A DNA stretch of 64,000 bases, taken from the NCBI RefSeq assembly GCF_008274805.1, contig NZ_CP022579.1:1922001-1986000 (forward strand), read 5' to 3'. The translations under genes were made by a program, and so were the position numbers. Source of the stretch: Oryzomicrobium terrae. Its GTDB lineage: Bacteria; Pseudomonadota; Gammaproteobacteria; Burkholderiales; Rhodocyclaceae. Below, one piece after another: positions 37,229-47,249 of this stretch. Below the pieces are notes generated by a model. It saw only the letters and a program-made list of their open reading frames with translations, made no database searches and had not been told where the DNA came from. Positions within the stretch are counted from its first letter, which is position 1. Each line of letters begins with the position of its first letter.

Positions 37229-39739
37229 CTACTCGCTACGCAGGGCCTCCACGGCGGGCGTCTGGAGCAGGCGGCGGATGCCCAGGGAGGCGGCAGCGCT
37301 CACCAGCACCGCCAGGGCCAGGGCGGCGGCGACCGGCAGCCAGGGCTTCACCGCCAGATCCAGGTCGAACACCTGGCGCGCCACCACCCAGCCGATGGTC
37401 TGGGCCGCCACCGCCGAGAGCAGACCCGACAGGGCGCCCACGGCGGCGAATTCAGCCATCAGGCTGCGCCGCAGTTGCGCGCTGCGGGCGCCCAGGGCGC
37501 GCATTACCGCCAGCTCCCGGCGGCGCTCGTCGAAGGCCGACACCAGGGCGCCGTAGAGCACCACCAGCCCGGCCGCCACGGTGAACAGGAAGACGAACTG
37601 CACCGCCTGAACCACCTGGTCGAGCACGGACTGGATCTGGCGCAGGATGGCGCCCACATCGATCACCGTCAGGTTGGGGAAGGCCCGCACCAGGGCTGCG
37701 GTGGCGTTGGCGCGCTCGTCCGGCAGGTGGAAGCTGGTGATCCAGCTGGCCGGAAACGGTTCCAGCACGCCGGGCGGGGTAAGGACGAAGAAATTGACCC
37801 GCATCGAATCCCAGTTGAGGCGGCGCAGGCCGATGATCTTCAGCGTCACCGGCTCCCCGGCAATGGAGAAGGTCAGGTCGTCCCCCACCTTCAGCCCCAG
37901 GGTCTTGGCCAACCCCTCCTCCACCGACGCCACCTTCGTCTCCCCCGGGGCGAACCAGCGCCCGGCGGTGACGGTGTTGCCGGCCGGCAGGTCGGCCGCG
38001 TAGGACAGGTTGAACTCCCGCTCCACCAGCCGCTGGGCCCGTTCCTCGGCATAGTCCGCCGCCGACACCGGCCGGCCGGAAACGTCGGTGAGCCGGCCGC
38101 GCACCATGGGCGCCAGGTCCACCGCCAGGCCGGCCCGGTCCATGTAGCGGGCCACCGCCTGGCGTTGTTCGGGCTGGATGTTCACCACGAAGCGGTTGGG
38201 CGCATCCGCCGGTGCCGCCTGGCGCCAGGCGGCCACCAGGTCGGCCCGGGTCACCGAGAGCAGCAGCAGGGCTGTCACCCCGAGGGACAGAGCGACGATC
38301 TGCACCACCACCGCGCCCCGGTGGCGAGACAGGGACACCAGGCCCTGGCGCCAGCCCCAACCGGCAGCGGGCACGGCCCGGGCGAGGCGGCCGGTGAAGG
38401 CCACCAGCCCCCGGGCGGCCAGGGCGAAGAGCAACACCGCGCCGAGCAGGCCGCCGGCGACGAAGGCCGCTAGCTTGAGTTCGCCGGCCACCCACACCAT
38501 CAGGGCAAAGAGGGCCGCCAGCCCGGCCAAGGCGATACCCAGGGCGCCACCTTCCGGGGCACCCAGCTCACGGCGGATCACACGCAGGGTGGAGACCCGG
38601 CGCAGTTGCAACAGCGGCGGGCCGGCAAAACCGAACAGCAGAACGAAGCCACAGGCCAGGCCGGCGGCGGCGGGCCGCCAGGACGGCGCCGGCAGCGCCG
38701 CCGGGACCAGCCCGGCCAGGCCCCGGTACAGCCCATAGTGGGCGACGAAGCCCAGGGCCACGCCAGCCAGGGAGGCCAGGGCCGCCAGGGCGAGCAACTG
38801 GCCAGCGTAGAGGGCGAGCAGGCGCCCCTGGGTCACCCCCAGGCAGCGCAGGATGGCGCAGGGGTCCAGGTGGCGCTGCACATAGCGGCGCGCCGCCAGG
38901 CCGACCCCGGCGGCGGCCAGGGCCACCGACAGCAAGGCCGCCAAGCCGAGGAATTTCTGCGCCCGGTCCAGGGCCGAGCGTATTTCCGGCCGGGCCGAAC
39001 GGGCGTCCTCCAGGCGCTCGCCCCGGCCCAGGTGCTTTTCCATGGCGTCGCGATAGGCGGCGATCCGTGCCGCCGGCCCCGCCGCCATCAGCCGGTAGGA
39101 GGCCCGGCTGCCTTCCTGGAGCAGGCCGGTGGCGGCCAGGTCGGCCTGGTTCATGAGCAGGCGCGGCGCCAGGGCGAAGAAATTGACGCCCTTGTCCGGT
39201 TCCAGGGTGAGCAGGGCCACCACGCGCAGGCGGGTACCGCCCACGCTCACCGTGTCGCCGACCGCCACCCCCAGGCCGGTGGCCAGGCGTTCCTCGAGCC
39301 AGGCGCTGCCCGGAGCCGGGGCATCTTGGGCCTCACGGTCGGGCAGGCCGGGGCCGTCGGCGATACGCAGGCGGCCGCGTAGCGGATAGTTGGCGGTGGC
39401 AGCCTTGATGTCGGCCAGTTCGGTCACCGCCCCCGCCCCTTCCCCGGCACTCACCATGCTGGGGAAGGTCACCGTCTCGGCCAGGGTCAGCCCCTGGCGG
39501 CGAGCGGCGGCCCGAGCCGCGTCGGGCCAGGGATGGTCGGCCACCAGCAGCAGGTCGGCACCGAGCAGCTGGTGGGCTTCGGTCTCCAGGGCCTCGCGCA
39601 CCCGGTCGGTGAAGAAGCCGACGGCCGAGAAGGCCGCCACGGCGATCACCAGGGCGGCGGCCAGCAGGCGCAGTTCGCCGGCGCGGGCGTCGCGCCAGAG
39701 CAGGCGCAGGGTCAGGGGAAACGTCAGGGACAAGCGCAT
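37229..39739 (-). CDS. FtsX-like ABC transporter permease (YbbP-like)
   Basis: An 836-residue permease with an N-terminal membrane helix, a large extracytoplasmic MacB-PCD-type region and two FtsX domains (near the middle and C-terminus), the layout of YbbP. It starts MRLSLTFPLTLRLLWRDARAGELRLLAAAL. Such permeases work with a YbbA-type ATPase to move lipids, lipoproteins or peptides from the inner membrane. No ATPase gene is adjacent here, unlike the usual ybbA-ybbP pair; it may be elsewhere. radA lies 28 bp upstream on the same strand, so alr, radA and this gene may share a transcript. Confidence 0.88.
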   Translation of the reverse strand: MRLSLTFPLTLRLLWRDARAGELRLLAAALVIAVAAFSAVGFFTDRVREALETEAHQLLGADLLLVADHPWPDAARAAARRQGLTLAETVTFPSMVSAGEGAGAVTELADIKAATANYPLRGRLRIADGPGLPDREAQDAPAPGSAWLEERLATGLGVAVGDTVSVGGTRLRVVALLTLEPDKGVNFFALAPRLLMNQADLAATGLLQEGSRASYRLMAAGPAARIAAYRDAMEKHLGRGERLEDARSARPEIRSALDRAQKFLGLAALLSVALAAAGVGLAARRYVQRHLDPCAILRCLGVTQGRLLALYAGQLLALAALASLAGVALGFVAHYGLYRGLAGLVPAALPAPSWRPAAAGLACGFVLLFGFAGPPLLQLRRVSTLRVIRRELGAPEGGALGIALAGLAALFALMVWVAGELKLAAFVAGGLLGAVLLFALAARGLVAFTGRLARAVPAAGWGWRQGLVSLSRHRGAVVVQIVALSLGVTALLLLSVTRADLVAAWRQAAPADAPNRFVVNIQPEQRQAVARYMDRAGLAVDLAPMVRGRLTDVSGRPVSAADYAEERAQRLVEREFNLSYAADLPAGNTVTAGRWFAPGETKVASVEEGLAKTLGLKVGDDLTFSIAGEPVTLKIIGLRRLNWDSMRVNFFVLTPPGVLEPFPASWITSFHLPDERANATAALVRAFPNLTVIDVGAILRQIQSVLDQVVQAVQFVFLFTVAAGLVVLYGALVSAFDERRRELAVMRALGARSAQLRRSLMAEFAAVGALSGLLSAVAAQTIGWVVARQVFDLDLAVKPWLPVAAALALAVLVSAAASLGIRRLLQTPAVEALRSE

Positions 39740-39767
39740 GGGCTCAACGTGGCGTAAGCAGCCAGGC

Positions 39768-41129
39768 TCAATCCAGAGATTGCAGCCGTTCCACCGCCTC
39801 CCCCACCAGCTTCACCGGCAGCACGGTGAGGCCCTCGATGGGCTGGCGCGGCAGGTTGGCATGGGGAACGATGGCGTGGGTGAAACCCAGCTTGGCCGCT
39901 TCCTTGAGGCGCTCCTGGCCCCGGGGGGCGGGGCGGATCTCGCCGGTCAGGCCGACCTCACCGAACACCACCAGTTTCTGTGGCAAGGGCCGGTTGCGCA
40001 GGGACGAGACAATGGCCAGGCACACCGCCAGGTCCGCCGCCGGCTCGCCGATCTTGACCCCGCCCACGGCGTTCACGAACACGTCCTGGTCAAAGCAGAC
40101 GATGCCGGCGTGGCGGTGCAGCACCGCCAGCAGCATGGCCAGCCGTTGCGGGTCCAGGCCCACGGTGAGGCGGCGCGGGCTGGGGGAGACGGCAGTGTCC
40201 ACCAGGGCCTGGATTTCCACCAACAGGGGGCGGGTGCCCTCCTGGGTGACCAGCACGCAGGAACCAGCCACCTGGCCGTGTTGGGAGAGAAACAGGGCCG
40301 AGGGGTTGGAAACGCCCTTCAGCCCCCGGTCGGTCATGGCGAACACCCCCAGCTCGTTCACCGCGCCGAAGCGGTTCTTGAAGGCCCGCACCAAGCGGTG
40401 GGCCGAGTGGGTGTCGCCCTCGAAGTAGAGCACCGTGTCGACGATGTGCTCCAGTACCCGGGGGCCGGCCAGGGCGCCTTCCTTGGTGACATGGCCGACC
40501 AGGATCACCGTGGTGCCGGTCTCCTTGGCCAGCCGAGTGAGCTTGGCGGCGCACTCGCGCACCTGGGCCACGGAGCCGGGGGCCGAGGACAATTCGTCGG
40601 ACCACAGAGTCTGGATCGAATCCACCACCGCCACCCGGGGCGCTTCCTGGGCCAGGGCGGCGACGATCTTCTCCAGGTTGATCTCGGCTAAGAGCTTGAG
40701 GTTGTCGGTTTCCAGGGACAGGCGCTTGGCACGCAGGGCTACCTGCTCGCCGGATTCCTCGCCGGAGACGTAGAGCACCGGGTGGTCGTTGGAGAGCAGC
40801 GCCAGGGCCTGCAACAGCAGGGTGCTCTTGCCGATGCCCGGATCGCCGCCGATCAGCACCACCCCGCCGGCCACCAAGCCGCCGCCCAGGGTGCGGTCGA
40901 ATTCGCCGATACCGGTGGGCAGGCGCGCCGCCTCCCGGGTCTCGATGTCGCCCAGCTTCTGCACCCGGGCCGTGGTCGGCGCCAGGGACTCGAAGCGGCC
41001 GGCGCCGGGTTTTTCCACCAGACTCTCGACCAGGGTGTTCCAGCCGTTGCAACCCGGGCATTGGCCCTGCCACTTGGGCGAGACGGTACCGCACTCGGTG
41101 CAGACATATTGGGTCTTGGCCTTGGCCAT
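39768..41129 (-). CDS. radA: DNA repair protein RadA (Sms)
   Basis: A 453-residue RadA that promotes branch migration of recombination intermediates. Order: zinc finger CTECG ... CPGC (about 10-30), RecA-like ATPase with Walker A GGDPGIGKSTLLLQ and the RadA-specific KNRFG motif (KNRFGAVNELGVF), then the Lon-protease-like domain (VGGVKIGEPAADLAVCLAIVSSL ... FGEVGLTGEIRP). Its ATG overlaps the alr stop (TGATG), so the two genes are translationally coupled. Confidence 0.96.
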   Translation of the reverse strand: MAKAKTQYVCTECGTVSPKWQGQCPGCNGWNTLVESLVEKPGAGRFESLAPTTARVQKLGDIETREAARLPTGIGEFDRTLGGGLVAGGVVLIGGDPGIGKSTLLLQALALLSNDHPVLYVSGEESGEQVALRAKRLSLETDNLKLLAEINLEKIVAALAQEAPRVAVVDSIQTLWSDELSSAPGSVAQVRECAAKLTRLAKETGTTVILVGHVTKEGALAGPRVLEHIVDTVLYFEGDTHSAHRLVRAFKNRFGAVNELGVFAMTDRGLKGVSNPSALFLSQHGQVAGSCVLVTQEGTRPLLVEIQALVDTAVSPSPRRLTVGLDPQRLAMLLAVLHRHAGIVCFDQDVFVNAVGGVKIGEPAADLAVCLAIVSSLRNRPLPQKLVVFGEVGLTGEIRPAPRGQERLKEAAKLGFTHAIVPHANLPRQPIEGLTVLPVKLVGEAVERLQSLD

Positions 41130-42214
41130 CAGTTGCCCTCACCGTCGATGAAATCCACCGGCACCCGCCGCGCCAGGGCGCAGAAGAGCTCGTAGCTGAT
41201 GGTGCCGGCCGCGCTGGCCACCTCGTCGGCGGACAGTCCCTCGCCCCAGAGGGTGACCGGGCTACCCACCCCGGCATTCGGCAGATCGGTCAGATCGCAG
41301 GCCAGCATGTCCATGGACACCCGGCCGAGCAGCCGGGTGCACCGGCCGCCCACCAGGATCGGCGTGCCGGTGCCGGCGTGGCGCGGATAGCCGTCGGCGT
41401 AGCCGCAGGCAACAATACCCACCCGGGTGCGTCGTTCGGCCGTGAAGGTGCCGCCGTAGCCAACCCGCTCGCCAGCAGCGATCTCCTGGACACCGATGAT
41501 TTCCGACGCCAGGGTCATCACCGGTTTCAGCCCCAGCTGCTCCGCCGGAATGTCCGCGAAAGGGCTGGAACCATAGAGCAGGATGCCCGGCCGCACCCAG
41601 TCGCCCCGGGCCTCCGGGTAGCGCAGCAGGGCCGCCGAGTTGGCCAGGGACACCGGGCCGGCCCAGCAGGGCAACATGGAGCGAAAACGGTCGAGCTGCC
41701 AGGCCACGCCCCGGGGACCGTCAGCGTCAGCGAAATGGGTCATCAGGGTCACGTCGGCAAAGGCCGGCGAGGCGGTGGCACGGCGCACCGCGGCGATCAA
41801 CGCCTCGCCAGTGAAACCCAGCCGATTCATGCCGGAATTGACCTTGATGAAGGCATCGAGCTTGCGTGGCAGACCGGCCAACTCGATCTCTTCAAGTTGC
41901 TCGGGACGATGCACGGCGGTGGTGATGCCGTATTCGGCCAGGGTGGGCAGTTCGGCAGCGTCGAAATAGCCTTCGAGCAGCAGAATCGGCTGGCGAAGGC
42001 CCGCTTCGCGCAAGGCCACCGCATCGGCCAGGTCGAGCAGGGCAAAACCGTCAGCCAGCCCGGCCAAGGCTTGGGCACAAGGCAGCAGGCCATGGCCGTA
42101 GGCGTTGGCCTTGACCACGGCAAAAATGCGCGCGGTACCGGCATAGCGGCGGGCAATGGCAAAGTTATGACGCAGCGCCGCCAGATCGATGCGGGCGCGA
42201 ATGGGGCGAGACAT
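41129..42214 (-). CDS. alr: Alanine racemase
   Basis: A 361-residue PLP enzyme supplying D-alanine for peptidoglycan. The cofactor Lys is in AVVKANAYGHG and the second catalytic base Tyr in GERVGYGGTF; SMDMLACDLT and the N-terminal barrel start MSRPIRARIDLAALRHNF are standard. Start at complement 42214 matches the family; the longer frame adds 37 unrelated residues. It is coupled to radA and divergent from lplT with a 200-bp gap. Confidence 0.96.
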   Translation of the reverse strand: MSRPIRARIDLAALRHNFAIARRYAGTARIFAVVKANAYGHGLLPCAQALAGLADGFALLDLADAVALREAGLRQPILLLEGYFDAAELPTLAEYGITTAVHRPEQLEEIELAGLPRKLDAFIKVNSGMNRLGFTGEALIAAVRRATASPAFADVTLMTHFADADGPRGVAWQLDRFRSMLPCWAGPVSLANSAALLRYPEARGDWVRPGILLYGSSPFADIPAEQLGLKPVMTLASEIIGVQEIAAGERVGYGGTFTAERRTRVGIVACGYADGYPRHAGTGTPILVGGRCTRLLGRVSMDMLACDLTDLPNAGVGSPVTLWGEGLSADEVASAAGTISYELFCALARRVPVDFIDGEGN

Positions 42215-42414
42215 AGGACATCCTTGAGCGGTGATCCGGTTTTTCGGCCCGGACCAAAACGAGATTGTGGCAGGCCCGACGGCATCGGGCGAGTGGCAAT
42301 TGCACTGGCTCCCACCTTGGGCCACCTCCTGGCCCCTTGATGTACTGCAACAACAAAGCGCGACGGTTCATGGTATAAACCCGGCACACTAAAAACCGCC
42401 CTCGGGCTCGTTCG

Positions 42415-43677
42415 ATGCAGCTCGGCTTCTACATCATCATGGCGGCGCAATTTTTTTCTGCGCTCGCCGATAACGCTCTCCTGATTGCCGCCATCTATAC
42501 CCTGCGGGATATGTCCGCCCCGCGGGAGTACGAGCCATTGCTCAAGCTGTTCTTCACCGTCTCCTACGTGGCCCTGGCCGCCTTTGTCGGCGCCTTTGCC
42601 GACTCGATGCCCAAGTGGCGGGTGATGTTCATCAGCAACGGCATCAAGATCCTGGGTTGCGGCCTGATGTTCATGCATGTGCACCCGCTGGTCGCCTATG
42701 CGGTGGTCGGCCTGGGTGCTGCGGCATATTCCCCCGCCAAATACGGCATCCTCACCGAATACCTGCCCCACCGCCTGCTGGTGGTCGCCAATGGCTGGAT
42801 CGAGGGCCTCACCGTCGGCGCAATCATTCTCGGTACGGTTCTCGGCGGGCTCCTGATCAAGCCGGAAATCGCCCAGAGCCTGCTGTCCTTCGACATGCCC
42901 GTGATCGACACCCCGGTGGACACGGTCACCGAAATGGCCCTCGTGGTGGTGGGCCTGCTCTACCTGGTCGCCGCCATCTTCAATCTGTACGTTCCCGACA
43001 CCGGGGTTGATCACAAGCCCCTGAAGAAAAACCCGATCTACCTGCTGCATGAATTCGGGCACTGTCTGGCGCTACTGTGGCGCGACCGTCTCGGCCAGAT
43101 TTCCCTAGCGGTCACCACCCTTTTCTGGGGGGCAGGCGCTACGCTCCAGTTCATCGTCATCAAGTGGGCCGACGCGGCATTGCACCTGGACCTCTCCAAG
43201 TCGTCCATGCTCCAGGGCGTGGTCGCCGTCGGCGTGGCGCTAGGCGCCACCCTGGCGGCCAAGTGGATTACCCTGCGCAAATCGGTGCGGGTCATTCCCC
43301 TGGGCATCGTCATGGGTCTGGTCGTCATCATCATGAACTATGTGACGACGGTCGAAGTCGCCGTGCCATTACTGGTTGTGATCGGCGCCCTCTCCGGTTT
43401 CTTCGTTGTCCCCATGAATGCCCTGCTCCAGCACCGGGGGCATATCCTGATGGGCGCCGGCCACTCCATCGCCGTACAGAACTTCAACGAGAACCTGTCG
43501 ATCTTGGTCATGACCGGGCTGTATGCCCTGATGATCCGCGCCGATCTTTCGGTCTTCACCGTCATCACCCTGTTTGGCCTGTTCGTCGCTGCAGCCATGA
43601 CCCTGGTGCGCTACCGGCACCTGCTCAACCAGCGCAAACACGACGACGTAGCCCATCTGGACGACTCCCCCCATTAG
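42415..43677 (+). CDS. lplT: Lysophospholipid transporter LplT
   Basis: A 420-residue major-facilitator protein that flips lysophospholipids inward for re-acylation. The start MQLGFYIIMAAQFFSALADNALLIAAIYTLRDM and the AYSPAKYGILTEYLP and ANGWIEGLTVGAIILGTVLGG motifs are the LplT signature. About twelve helices are visible. E. coli pairs lplT with the acyltransferase aas; no acyltransferase is adjacent here, so the partner enzyme is elsewhere. Stop at 43677 is followed by a repeat-rich leader of the next gene. Confidence 0.93.
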   Translation: MQLGFYIIMAAQFFSALADNALLIAAIYTLRDMSAPREYEPLLKLFFTVSYVALAAFVGAFADSMPKWRVMFISNGIKILGCGLMFMHVHPLVAYAVVGLGAAAYSPAKYGILTEYLPHRLLVVANGWIEGLTVGAIILGTVLGGLLIKPEIAQSLLSFDMPVIDTPVDTVTEMALVVVGLLYLVAAIFNLYVPDTGVDHKPLKKNPIYLLHEFGHCLALLWRDRLGQISLAVTTLFWGAGATLQFIVIKWADAALHLDLSKSSMLQGVVAVGVALGATLAAKWITLRKSVRVIPLGIVMGLVVIIMNYVTTVEVAVPLLVVIGALSGFFVVPMNALLQHRGHILMGAGHSIAVQNFNENLSILVMTGLYALMIRADLSVFTVITLFGLFVAAAMTLVRYRHLLNQRKHDDVAHLDDSPH

Positions 43678-43689
43678 GACGGACAATTA

Positions 43690-43726
43690 GGACAAATAAA
43701 AGTCCACACGGAGTCCGTATTTGTCC
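43690..43726 (+). promoter_or_regulatory. Hairpin enclosing the start site of the MASE1 cyclase
   Basis: GGACAAATA (43690-43698) and TATTTGTCC (43718-43726) form a perfect 9-bp stem with a 19-nt loop. The stem contains the TTG start codon at 43721, and the loop contains its likely ribosome site (ACGGAG, 43708-43713). In RNA this could restrict translation; as DNA it could be an operator. Confidence 0.45.
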
Positions 43727-46048
43727 GAACCGCTCCTCTGGCCCCGCCGCCTGAGGGATAGCATCGTCATCGCCGGAGCCTATTTCGGCCTCGGCCTGGT
43801 CACGCTGCGCTTCTTCGCCGAACACGGCCTATTCCCCGCCCCGCTCTGGTTGCCTGCCGCCGTGGCCTTCGTCGCAGTGGTCCTGCGCGGCGTAACCGCC
43901 CTGCCCGGCATCGCACTGGGCGCCTTCCTGATCAACCGCTACGCCATTGATGCCAGCACCGTTACGTCGCTGGTCCTGGCCGCCGGTAACAGTCTTGGCC
44001 CTTACCTGGGCTGGCGCGCCATGCGCCGCCTCGATCCATCGTCCTTCCCCTTTGCCCGGCGCCGTGCCGTCGCAGCCTTCGTCATCGGCGGCGTGATACT
44101 GCATGCGCTCGTTACCAGCCTGATCGGGGCCACCGTCGTCACTTCCGCCGCCGGTCTCGGCATGGCCGAATGGCTGCGCCGGATGTTTGCCTGGTGGCTG
44201 TGCGACACCGCCGGCGCCCTGCTCGCCGCCCCCGCCTTCCTCGCCCTGCTCCACCCCGCCTCGCCGGACCACCAGACGCCCGAGATCCTCCGCCAGGAAC
44301 GCTTCCTGATCGGCGCCTTCCTCCTGGCGCTGGCCCTGCTCTTCTTTCTCGTCCTGCCGGGCCGGGGGGGAATCCTCGCCGGGCTCCCGTTCCTTCTCAG
44401 CTTTCCCGCACTCTGGCTGGCCTGGCGTCACCCTCCCCAAGTTGCCCAGCCACTCCTGGCCCTGAGTTGCACCATCGCCCTGATAGGGGCCGTCCTGCAT
44501 CGGGGCGTGTTCTATTTCGGGGCCGACAGCCGCCCCCTGGAAACGACCGGACTGATGGCCATTTCCTTGATTTTCACCAGTCTGGTGGTCGGTGCCATGG
44601 CTGCCGAACGACGCCATGCTGCCCGAGCCCTGCGTGAAGCCAACCGCAGCCTGACGGCCCGGGTCGAGCAACAGTCGCGCAAGCTGCAAACCTCGGAGCA
44701 GGTTTTCGAAACCGTGGTGCAGACCAGCCCCGACGCCATCCTGATGACCAACCTGGAAGGAACCATCACCTTCGCCTCCCCCCAGACGAACCTGCTCTTC
44801 GGCCTTTCCCCGGACGTACTGCTCGAAGGCATGACCTTTTGCCAGTTCCTGACCCTGGACACCCGCGCCCTGTGGGCCAATCAGCTGTCCGAACTGATCG
44901 CCGGCAACCACCCGCCACCCTTGGAGTTGACGGCCATTGCACCGCAGCGTCCGAACTTCACCATCGAATCCAACGGACGCCTGCTGCGCGACGGCCAAGG
45001 CAATCCCCGGGGCGCCGTGGTGGTGGTACGCGACGTCGAGGAACGGCGCCGGCTGCAGCTTGAACTACAGAACAATGAGCGGCGCTTCCGCATGCTGGCC
45101 GAAACGGCGCCTTTTGCCCTGGTGTTTGCCCGGGCGGAAAACGGCGAAATCCTCTTTGCCAACCGGGAAGCCCAGCGCCTCCTCGGGGTAGACGCCGCCG
45201 CCGCCCACGCCCCCTTCGCTCCGGATTTTTACGCCGATCCAGACGAATGGAACGAGATTATTGGCCTGCTGATGAGGCAGGGCACGCTGGAAAATCGGGA
45301 AATCCGTCTGCGCGACCGCCAGGGACGGATCTTCTGGGCGATTTTTTCCGCCGTCCTGTCCACCTACAGCGATGGCCCGGCTATCCTCATCAGTGTGAAC
45401 GACATCACGGCGCGCAAAGCGTTGGAACTCACCTTGCGCCGCCAACTCGAAGAAATCCGGGCCCTACAGGCCACCCTCCAGGAGCAGGCGGTACGGGATG
45501 GACTGACCGGCCTGTTCAACCGTCGCTACCTGGATGAAACCCTGGAACGGGAAATCGTTCGCGCCAACCGGGATGCATCGCCGGTCAGCGTGATCATGCT
45601 CGACATGGACCATTTCAAGAACCTCAACGACCGGTTCGGCCACAAAGCCGGCGACGCGGTCCTGCAGAAGCTTGGCGAAATCCTGCGCGATGTCTGCCGT
45701 GCCAGCGATGTGGCCTGCCGCTACGGCGGCGAGGAATTTGCTCTGATCCTGCCCGGCGCCACCCTGCCCACCGCGCTGGAACGGGCCGAATCGATCCGCC
45801 GCGCCGTGGAAGCCCTGACCCTTTCCCCCGGCGGCAATCTGCCCGCCGGCGCAGAACAGTTGCGCTGTACCGTCTCCTTGGGCGTCGCGTCTTTTCCCGA
45901 GCACGGCACCGACGGGGAGTCCCTGATTCAGCAGGCCGACCGGGCACTCTACGCGGCCAAGGGCTCCGGGCGGAATCGCGCAGTCGGGGCGCCGCCCCTC
46001 AGCCTGGGGGGCCCAAAATCTCAAACGGCGCTACCGCAACTCGTCTAG
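43721..46048 (+). CDS. MASE1-PAS-PAS-GGDEF diguanylate cyclase
   Basis: A 775-residue membrane cyclase. MASE1 sensor helices (about 10-300) include the LWLPAAVAFVAVVLRG segment; a short coiled coil (RALREANRSLTARVEQQ) precedes two PAS domains (about 325-450 and 455-585) and a GGDEF domain with an intact active site (RYGGEEFALILPG) and RxxD inhibitory site (RASD) five residues upstream. No EAL domain is present, so it is a pure synthase. The start is TTG at 43721 because no ATG occurs ahead of the conserved MASE1 segment, and ACGGAG lies 7 bp upstream. The phosphodiesterase gene follows after 18 bp and nfi 1 bp after that, suggesting one operon. Confidence 0.9.
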   Translation: MSEPLLWPRRLRDSIVIAGAYFGLGLVTLRFFAEHGLFPAPLWLPAAVAFVAVVLRGVTALPGIALGAFLINRYAIDASTVTSLVLAAGNSLGPYLGWRAMRRLDPSSFPFARRRAVAAFVIGGVILHALVTSLIGATVVTSAAGLGMAEWLRRMFAWWLCDTAGALLAAPAFLALLHPASPDHQTPEILRQERFLIGAFLLALALLFFLVLPGRGGILAGLPFLLSFPALWLAWRHPPQVAQPLLALSCTIALIGAVLHRGVFYFGADSRPLETTGLMAISLIFTSLVVGAMAAERRHAARALREANRSLTARVEQQSRKLQTSEQVFETVVQTSPDAILMTNLEGTITFASPQTNLLFGLSPDVLLEGMTFCQFLTLDTRALWANQLSELIAGNHPPPLELTAIAPQRPNFTIESNGRLLRDGQGNPRGAVVVVRDVEERRRLQLELQNNERRFRMLAETAPFALVFARAENGEILFANREAQRLLGVDAAAAHAPFAPDFYADPDEWNEIIGLLMRQGTLENREIRLRDRQGRIFWAIFSAVLSTYSDGPAILISVNDITARKALELTLRRQLEEIRALQATLQEQAVRDGLTGLFNRRYLDETLEREIVRANRDASPVSVIMLDMDHFKNLNDRFGHKAGDAVLQKLGEILRDVCRASDVACRYGGEEFALILPGATLPTALERAESIRRAVEALTLSPGGNLPAGAEQLRCTVSLGVASFPEHGTDGESLIQQADRALYAAKGSGRNRAVGAPPLSLGGPKSQTALPQLV

Positions 46049-46066
46049 GGTCGCCGCCGCTCCGTC

Positions 46067-47248
46067 ATGCCTTCCCAACAGCTACCCCGTCCTCCGGCAT
46101 TCCGGTCCGGTCTAGCCAACCTCATGGCCACCGTGGCGACCGCCCGGGGCTTTACCGGTCTTCCCTGCCCCCCCCTGGACTGCTTGCCGGCACAAGCCCT
46201 GGCACCGGTACGCCATATCGTGCTGTTGGTGGCCGATGGCGTCGGCGAAGCCCAGGTGCGCCGCCATCTGACGGGCGGATTGCTCGATTCGCACCGCATC
46301 GCCACCCTTGAATCGGTTTTTCCCAGCACCACCGCCAGCGCCGTTGGCACTTTCCTCACCGGCCTTCCACCAGGGCAGCACGGGCTTACCGGCTGGCATG
46401 TCTGGTTTTCCGCCATCGCCACGCAACTGGCCGTCCTGCCCCTGAGCCGCCGCGGCGTGCGCGGCCCGGCTCCCGAGGCCGAACAGTGGGCGCAACAGCT
46501 GCTCGATGCCCCGCCCCTGGCCGACCGGCTGCCCTGCCCGGTCGAAATCATTTCCCCCGCCTGGATCGTCGACTCGCCCTTCAACCGACGGCTGTCCGGA
46601 CAAGCCAAGCGCACGGGCTACCGCGCCCTGCCTGAGATGTTCGCGGCCATCGAAAGCGCCCTGACGGCCCCGGAACCCAGCTACATCTACGCCTACTGGC
46701 CCGATTTCGATAGCAAGGCCCACGAGGTCGGCCCCGACGGGGAGGCTGCAGTAGCCACCCTGCGGTCCTTGGAGACAGCCCTGGCCGGCTTTCTGGGCCG
46801 CGTCCAGGGGGCCAATGCCACCTTGCTGGTGACCGCCGACCACGGGTTCATCGCCGCACCGGCCGACCGGCTGATCGACTTGGATGACAGCCCCGATCTG
46901 GCGGCTATGTTGGCCCGTCCATTGTCGGGAGAGCGTCGGGTCAGCTACGTACACCTCAAGCCCGGCTGCCGCGAAACATTCTGCGCCGGCATGCAGGAGC
47001 GCTATGGCCATGCCCTGTGGTGCGTGCCCAGTGTCGATCTGATCCGGGATGGCTGGTTCGGCCCCCCCCCGCATCATCCCGACCTGGCCGAGCGGCTGGG
47101 CGATCTTGCCCTGATCCTGGCCGACGACTGGACCCTGCGTGATCGGCTAGCCGGCGAGGACGACTACCGCCTGCCCGGCATGCACGGCGGGGTCAGCGAC
47201 GCAGAACGGATGGTGCCGCTCTGCCGCTTCGATCTATGGCAGCAATGA
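46067..47248 (+). CDS. Alkaline-phosphatase-superfamily phosphodiesterase
   Basis: A 393-residue protein of the nucleotide pyrophosphatase/phosphodiesterase group in the alkaline phosphatase superfamily. Metal sites are visible: VADGVGEA (first Asp), [21 protein letters not shown] with the Thr nucleophile, [14 protein letters not shown] (Asp/His pair), TADHGF (Asp/His) and MHGG (last His). It lacks an obvious signal peptide, so it may be cytoplasmic. Substrate unknown; nucleotides and phosphodiesters are possible. It lies between a diguanylate cyclase and nfi in a tight row. Confidence 0.88.
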   Translation: MPSQQLPRPPAFRSGLANLMATVATARGFTGLPCPPLDCLPAQALAPVRHIVLLVADGVGEAQVRRHLTGGLLDSHRIATLESVFPSTTASAVGTFLTGLPPGQHGLTGWHVWFSAIATQLAVLPLSRRGVRGPAPEAEQWAQQLLDAPPLADRLPCPVEIISPAWIVDSPFNRRLSGQAKRTGYRALPEMFAAIESALTAPEPSYIYAYWPDFDSKAHEVGPDGEAAVATLRSLETALAGFLGRVQGANATLLVTADHGFIAAPADRLIDLDDSPDLAAMLARPLSGERRVSYVHLKPGCRETFCAGMQERYGHALWCVPSVDLIRDGWFGPPPHHPDLAERLGDLALILADDWTLRDRLAGEDDYRLPGMHGGVSDAERMVPLCRFDLWQQ

Positions 47249-47249
47249 G

